Source: Ornithomonoglobus_A sp045532455 (lineage in GTDB: Bacteria > Bacillota > Clostridia > UBA1381). Taken from it: a DNA stretch of 64,000 bases. Below the pieces are notes generated by a model. That model ran no database searches. It was not told the origin of the DNA and saw nothing but the letters and a program-made list of their open reading frames with translations. The position numbers and the translations under genes were made by a program. The stretch lies in contig JAZSFX010000010.1 in the NCBI GenBank assembly GCA_045532455.1, forward strand, positions 1-64,000, given 5' to 3'. Positions 61,403-64,000 of this stretch are shown here, piece by piece; position 1 is the first letter of the stretch, and each line of letters begins with the position of its first letter.

Positions 61403-62230
61403 TTATTCCGCAATAGGAATTTTTATATCTAAATTATGATATCTGTAGTTTTCCAATTCAAAATCCTTGGTTGTAAATTTATAGAAATCATCAACCTGAT
61501 TGATTTTAAGTGTAGGTGCATCGTAACCCTTATTGCTTATGATTTGTTCTATTATTGGCAGATGTCTGTCGTAGATGTGCGCGTCTGCAATAACGTGAAC
61601 AAACTCACCCACCTCAAGACCGCTTACCATTGCAAACATATGGGTGAGCGCGGCATACTGACAAACGTTCCAATTGTTCGCCGCAAGCATATCCTGTGAA
61701 CGTTGATTTAAAATGGCATTGAGCTTATTACCTGTTACGTTAAAGGTCATACTGTATGCACACGGATACAGGTTCATATCCTTTAAATCACTGTGTACGT
61801 ATATGTTTGAAATAATTCTTCTTGATGCTTTGTTGTACTTTAAGTCGTGCAGAATTCTGTCGACCTGGTCGAACTCGCCATCACTGTAAACGTGCTTTAC
61901 ACCCATCTGGTAGCCATACGCTTTACCGATAGAGCCATCCTCATCTGCCCATTGGTCCCATATATGACTGTTTAAATCGTTTACGTTGTTGGATTTCTTC
62001 TGCCATATCCATAAAAGCTCGTCTATTGCGCTTTTTAGGTATGTACGTCTTAGGGTTAAAATGGGGAATTCCTCGGACAAATCGTATCTGTTTACTATAC
62101 CGAATCTTTTTACGGTATGCGCACTTGTACCGTCCTCCCACTTTGGCCTGACGTCAAGTCCCTCATCACTAAAACCGTTATCTATTATATCTCTGCAATT
62201 TTGTCTGAAAATTTCGTCTGCGTAACTCAT
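61403..62230 (-). CDS. thyA: Thymidylate synthase (ThyA type, variant active-site context)
   Basis: 275 residues. dUMP to dTMP with methylene-tetrahydrofolate. The catalytic Cys157 is in YPCAYSMTF, where most ThyA proteins have PCH. The following QRSQDMLAANNWNVCQYAAL replaces the usual RSxDxFLGxPFNIAxY, and DAHIYDRHLP is conserved. It is a divergent branch; I think similar sequences occur in other Clostridia, but I cannot check. No dihydrofolate reductase gene is adjacent. First gene of thyA-nfo with a strong promoter. Confidence 0.92.
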   Translation of the reverse strand: MSYADEIFRQNCRDIIDNGFSDEGLDVRPKWEDGTSAHTVKRFGIVNRYDLSEEFPILTLRRTYLKSAIDELLWIWQKKSNNVNDLNSHIWDQWADEDGSIGKAYGYQMGVKHVYSDGEFDQVDRILHDLKYNKASRRIISNIYVHSDLKDMNLYPCAYSMTFNVTGNKLNAILNQRSQDMLAANNWNVCQYAALTHMFAMVSGLEVGEFVHVIADAHIYDRHLPIIEQIISNKGYDAPTLKINQVDDFYKFTTKDFELENYRYHNLDIKIPIAE

Positions 62231-62265
62231 AACAATCCCTTTCCTCTCGGTTTTTATATAAATAT

Positions 62266-62294
62266 ATTGTATTATATTTTTACCATTTTGTCAA
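62266..62294 (-). promoter_or_regulatory. Promoter of thyA-nfo
   Basis: Minus strand TTGACA (62294-62289), 17-bp spacer, TACAAT (62271-62266), about 36 bp before the thyA start. Confidence 0.78.
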
Positions 62295-62302
62295 TATAGG
62301 TT

Positions 62303-62328
62303 AAAAAAGGCGATTAAATCGCCTTTTT
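62303..62328. terminator. Terminator after pepP
   Basis: GGCGAT / ATCGCC with a 3-nt loop, flanked by AAAAAA and TTTTT. It ends at the pepP stop codon and lies just upstream of the thyA promoter, insulating the two. Confidence 0.85.
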
Positions 62329-63380
62329 CAGATTTCTATTAAATTTTTCTCCGATTTTGTAAGATTTATAACTTTTCCATTTTGTATTGCAACCAAATCC
62401 TCTATTCTTACGCCGCCCTTACCCTCTATATATATTCCCGGCTCAACCGTTAAAATTTGACCGTTTTGTATTATCTCATCACACCTTGGTGATAGAGATG
62501 GCATTTCGTGAATTTGTATGCCTACACTGTGGCCAAGTCCATGACCGAAGTTTTTGCCATAGCCCTCATCGGATATTATATCTCTTGCAATTTTATCTGT
62601 ATCAGAGCATTTTTTACCGACCTCTATTGCTTTTAGTGCCGATAGCTGCGCTTTTAACACTACGTTATAAATCTCTTTTTGCCATTCACTTGCTTTACCT
62701 ATAACAACAGTTCTTGTCATATCGGAGCAATAACCCTCAAACACACAACCAAAGTCGAACGTTACAAAATCACCTTTTTGCAGAAGCTTTTTACTTGCAG
62801 TGCCATGCGGCATTGCACTCCTTGCGCCCGAGGCAACTATTGTTTCGAAAGAAAGGGCACTTGCACCTGCCCTCTTCATAAAGAACTCCAACTTAAGCGC
62901 TAATTCTTCTTCGCTTACACCCTCGCGGATTTGGGGGAGTATATACGAAAAAGCCTCATCACCAATGCGCTCCGCCTCGGCTATTTTTTTGATTTCGCTC
63001 TCGTCTTTTATTTTTCGGGGTGCATTTATCCTCTGTTGCATATCAGTGGCACTCTGAGCAGCACACAAAGCTTTCTCTAATTTCTTAAGCTCATTTACCG
63101 TTAAGTTTTCGCCCTCATAACCAATACAAACGTCGCCAAGACTTTCGAAAACATTGTTGAAATCTCTTGAAATGTCTGCAATTTCGAAGTCGGGTGCTTG
63201 CTCTTTTGCCTGTATTGTGTATCTTGAATCGGTAAGGATAAATTGGCTTTGATGAGTTATTACAAGTCTTGCATCACTACTTGTAAAACCGCTGTAGTAG
63301 AATATATTTGGGTATGACGAAATATATACTGCCTCATTATCTGCAAGAGAGTTTTTTAGTGTTTCTATTCGTTTATTCAT
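62328..63380 (-). CDS. pepP: Xaa-Pro aminopeptidase (M24 family)
   Basis: 351-residue-class protein from the ATG at 63380, with AAAAGGA 8 bp before it and 4 bp after the aroQ stop. The N-terminal creatinase-like domain (1-125) is followed by the pita-bread domain with metal ligands in DFGCVFEGYCSDMTRT, GHGLGHSVGIQIHE, VEPGIYIEGKGGVRIED. It removes N-terminal residues before proline. The gene sits between aroQ and its terminator; this aroQ-pepP order (often followed by efp) is common in Firmicutes, though efp is not present here. Confidence 0.94.
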   Translation of the reverse strand: MNKRIETLKNSLADNEAVYISSYPNIFYYSGFTSSDARLVITHQSQFILTDSRYTIQAKEQAPDFEIADISRDFNNVFESLGDVCIGYEGENLTVNELKKLEKALCAAQSATDMQQRINAPRKIKDESEIKKIAEAERIGDEAFSYILPQIREGVSEEELALKLEFFMKRAGASALSFETIVASGARSAMPHGTASKKLLQKGDFVTFDFGCVFEGYCSDMTRTVVIGKASEWQKEIYNVVLKAQLSALKAIEVGKKCSDTDKIARDIISDEGYGKNFGHGLGHSVGIQIHEMPSLSPRCDEIIQNGQILTVEPGIYIEGKGGVRIEDLVAIQNGKVINLTKSEKNLIEI

Positions 63381-63384
63381 TAAG

Positions 63385-63816
63385 TTAGTCCTTTTTTGCA
63401 AGGAATTCGAGAGCAAAGTTATAGCCCTCAAAGCCAAGACCGCAAATTTGTCCCACACATTCGGGAACAATTACAGAGGTGTCTCTGAATGACTCACGAC
63501 TGTGTACGTTTGAGATATGTACCTCTATTGTATCTATTTTAACTGAGCCGATTGCATCGCGGATTGCATACGAATAGTGTGTAAAAGCTGCTGGATTTAT
63601 TATAATACCGTCATACACTCCATATGCCTTTTGTATTTGTGTGCAGATTTCGCCCTCAATGTTACTTTGGAAGAAATCTACACCGACACCTAACTCCTGT
63701 GCCTTTTTTGCTATCATTGCCTCTAAGTCTTTTAATGTTTTGCTTCCGTAAACCTCAGGCTCACGAACACCCAACATATTCATATTTACGCCGTTTATTA
63801 CTAAAATTTTCTTCAT
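63385..63816 (-). CDS. aroQ: 3-dehydroquinate dehydratase, type II
   Basis: 143 residues. Shikimate-pathway enzyme: 3-dehydroquinate to 3-dehydroshikimate. NGVNMNMLGVREPEVYG holds the catalytic Tyr, followed by QSNIEGEI, INPAAFTHYS and the EVHISNVHSRE histidine. Its ATG overlaps the ispG stop (ATGA), so translation is coupled. Confidence 0.96.
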   Translation of the reverse strand: MKKILVINGVNMNMLGVREPEVYGSKTLKDLEAMIAKKAQELGVGVDFFQSNIEGEICTQIQKAYGVYDGIIINPAAFTHYSYAIRDAIGSVKIDTIEVHISNVHSRESFRDTSVIVPECVGQICGLGFEGYNFALEFLAKKD

Positions 63817-64000
63817 AGCAGTTCTACCTCTTTCATAAATTCTTCCAACAGGTTTTCTTCTTTTACTTTTTTTACAATCTCACCTTTTTTAAAAATAAGT
63901 CCCTCGCCTTTGCCGCCGGCAATTCCTATATCTGCCTCACGTGCCTCACCAGGTCCGTTTACTGCACAACCCATTACTGCAACCTTTATAGGCTTATCTA
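63813..64000 (-). CDS. ispG: 4-hydroxy-3-methylbut-2-enyl-diphosphate synthase, C-terminal part
   Basis: Partial: only the last 61-62 codons are in the window; the rest lies beyond 64000. Translation gives KVAVMGCAVNGPGEA then READIGIAGGKGEG, the C-terminal iron-sulfur region of IspG/GcpE, ending EEFMKEVELL. It acts in the MEP isoprenoid pathway. The stop overlaps the aroQ ATG by 3 bp. Confidence 0.92.
   Translation of the reverse strand, partial: DKPIKVAVMGCAVNGPGEAREADIGIAGGKGEGLIFKKGEIVKKVKEENLLEEFMKEVELL

Overview
This window is about 64 kb of chromosome from a low-GC, spore-forming Clostridia-type Firmicute. The evidence is the sporulation phosphatase spoIIE with Spo0A-box-like sites, a YlmC-type PRC-barrel gene next to nrdR, a two-subunit GlgC/GlgD glycogen operon, RNase Y, YlxR/YlxQ in the nusA-infB operon, and strong sigma-A promoters with 17-bp spacers. 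The species cannot be named from the sequence. No rRNA, tRNA, CRISPR array, prophage or transposase was seen.

Layout. 0-4.3 kb is an accessory cell-surface cluster on the minus strand: two zinc-ribbon membrane proteins flanking two secreted proteins with copper-amine-oxidase-like 'stalk' domains, one of them also an NlpC/P60/CHAP-like hydrolase with a ricin-type lectin domain. A small HTH regulator is divergent from it. 5-10 kb holds spoIIE, a PrsA-like foldase lipoprotein, and nadE-birA. 10.1-12.9 kb is rpmH-rnpA-yidD-yidC-jag on the plus strand; rpmH is a 44-codon gene behind a perfect TTGACA-17-TATAAT promoter. A PHP phosphatase, a YfcE-like phosphoesterase and ychF follow. 15.4-27.3 kb is one long minus-strand information-processing operon read as rimP-nusA-ylxR-ylxQ-infB-rbfA-nrnA-truB-ribF-pth-mfd. 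27.4-30.2 kb is rny-ymdB, with large terminator-like RNA structures in front of both genes.

30.3-40.8 kb is the plus-strand glycogen operon glgB-glgC-glgD-glgA-glgP plus a GH13 hydrolase, covering synthesis, branching and breakdown. 40.9-50.6 kb, mostly minus, holds a LysM protein resembling the SOS division inhibitor YneA behind three LexA-box-like sites, a HAD phosphatase, recD2, an Orn/Lys/Arg decarboxylase-like enzyme, mnmE, nrdR, ylmC, an Ig-like/glucosaminidase autolysin and a DUF2161 protein. 50.7-64 kb holds a phosphoesterase, L-lactate dehydrogenase, a DUF3343 + cysteine-desulfurase pair (plus strand), secA, ksgA, a membrane pyrophosphatase with Na+-pump-type residues, thyA-nfo, and ispG-aroQ-pepP, running off the right edge inside ispG.

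Between genes the window carries several families of small palindromic repeats. These include four hairpins sharing a GTAGGG motif whose stem bases change in compensating pairs, two copies of a ~50-95 bp palindromic element (one cut short next to a GTAGGG hairpin), and a long palindrome between mnmE and the decarboxylase gene. The least explained signals are the U-tailed leader structure of rny, the U8-tailed structure between rny and ymdB, and the covarying repeats.
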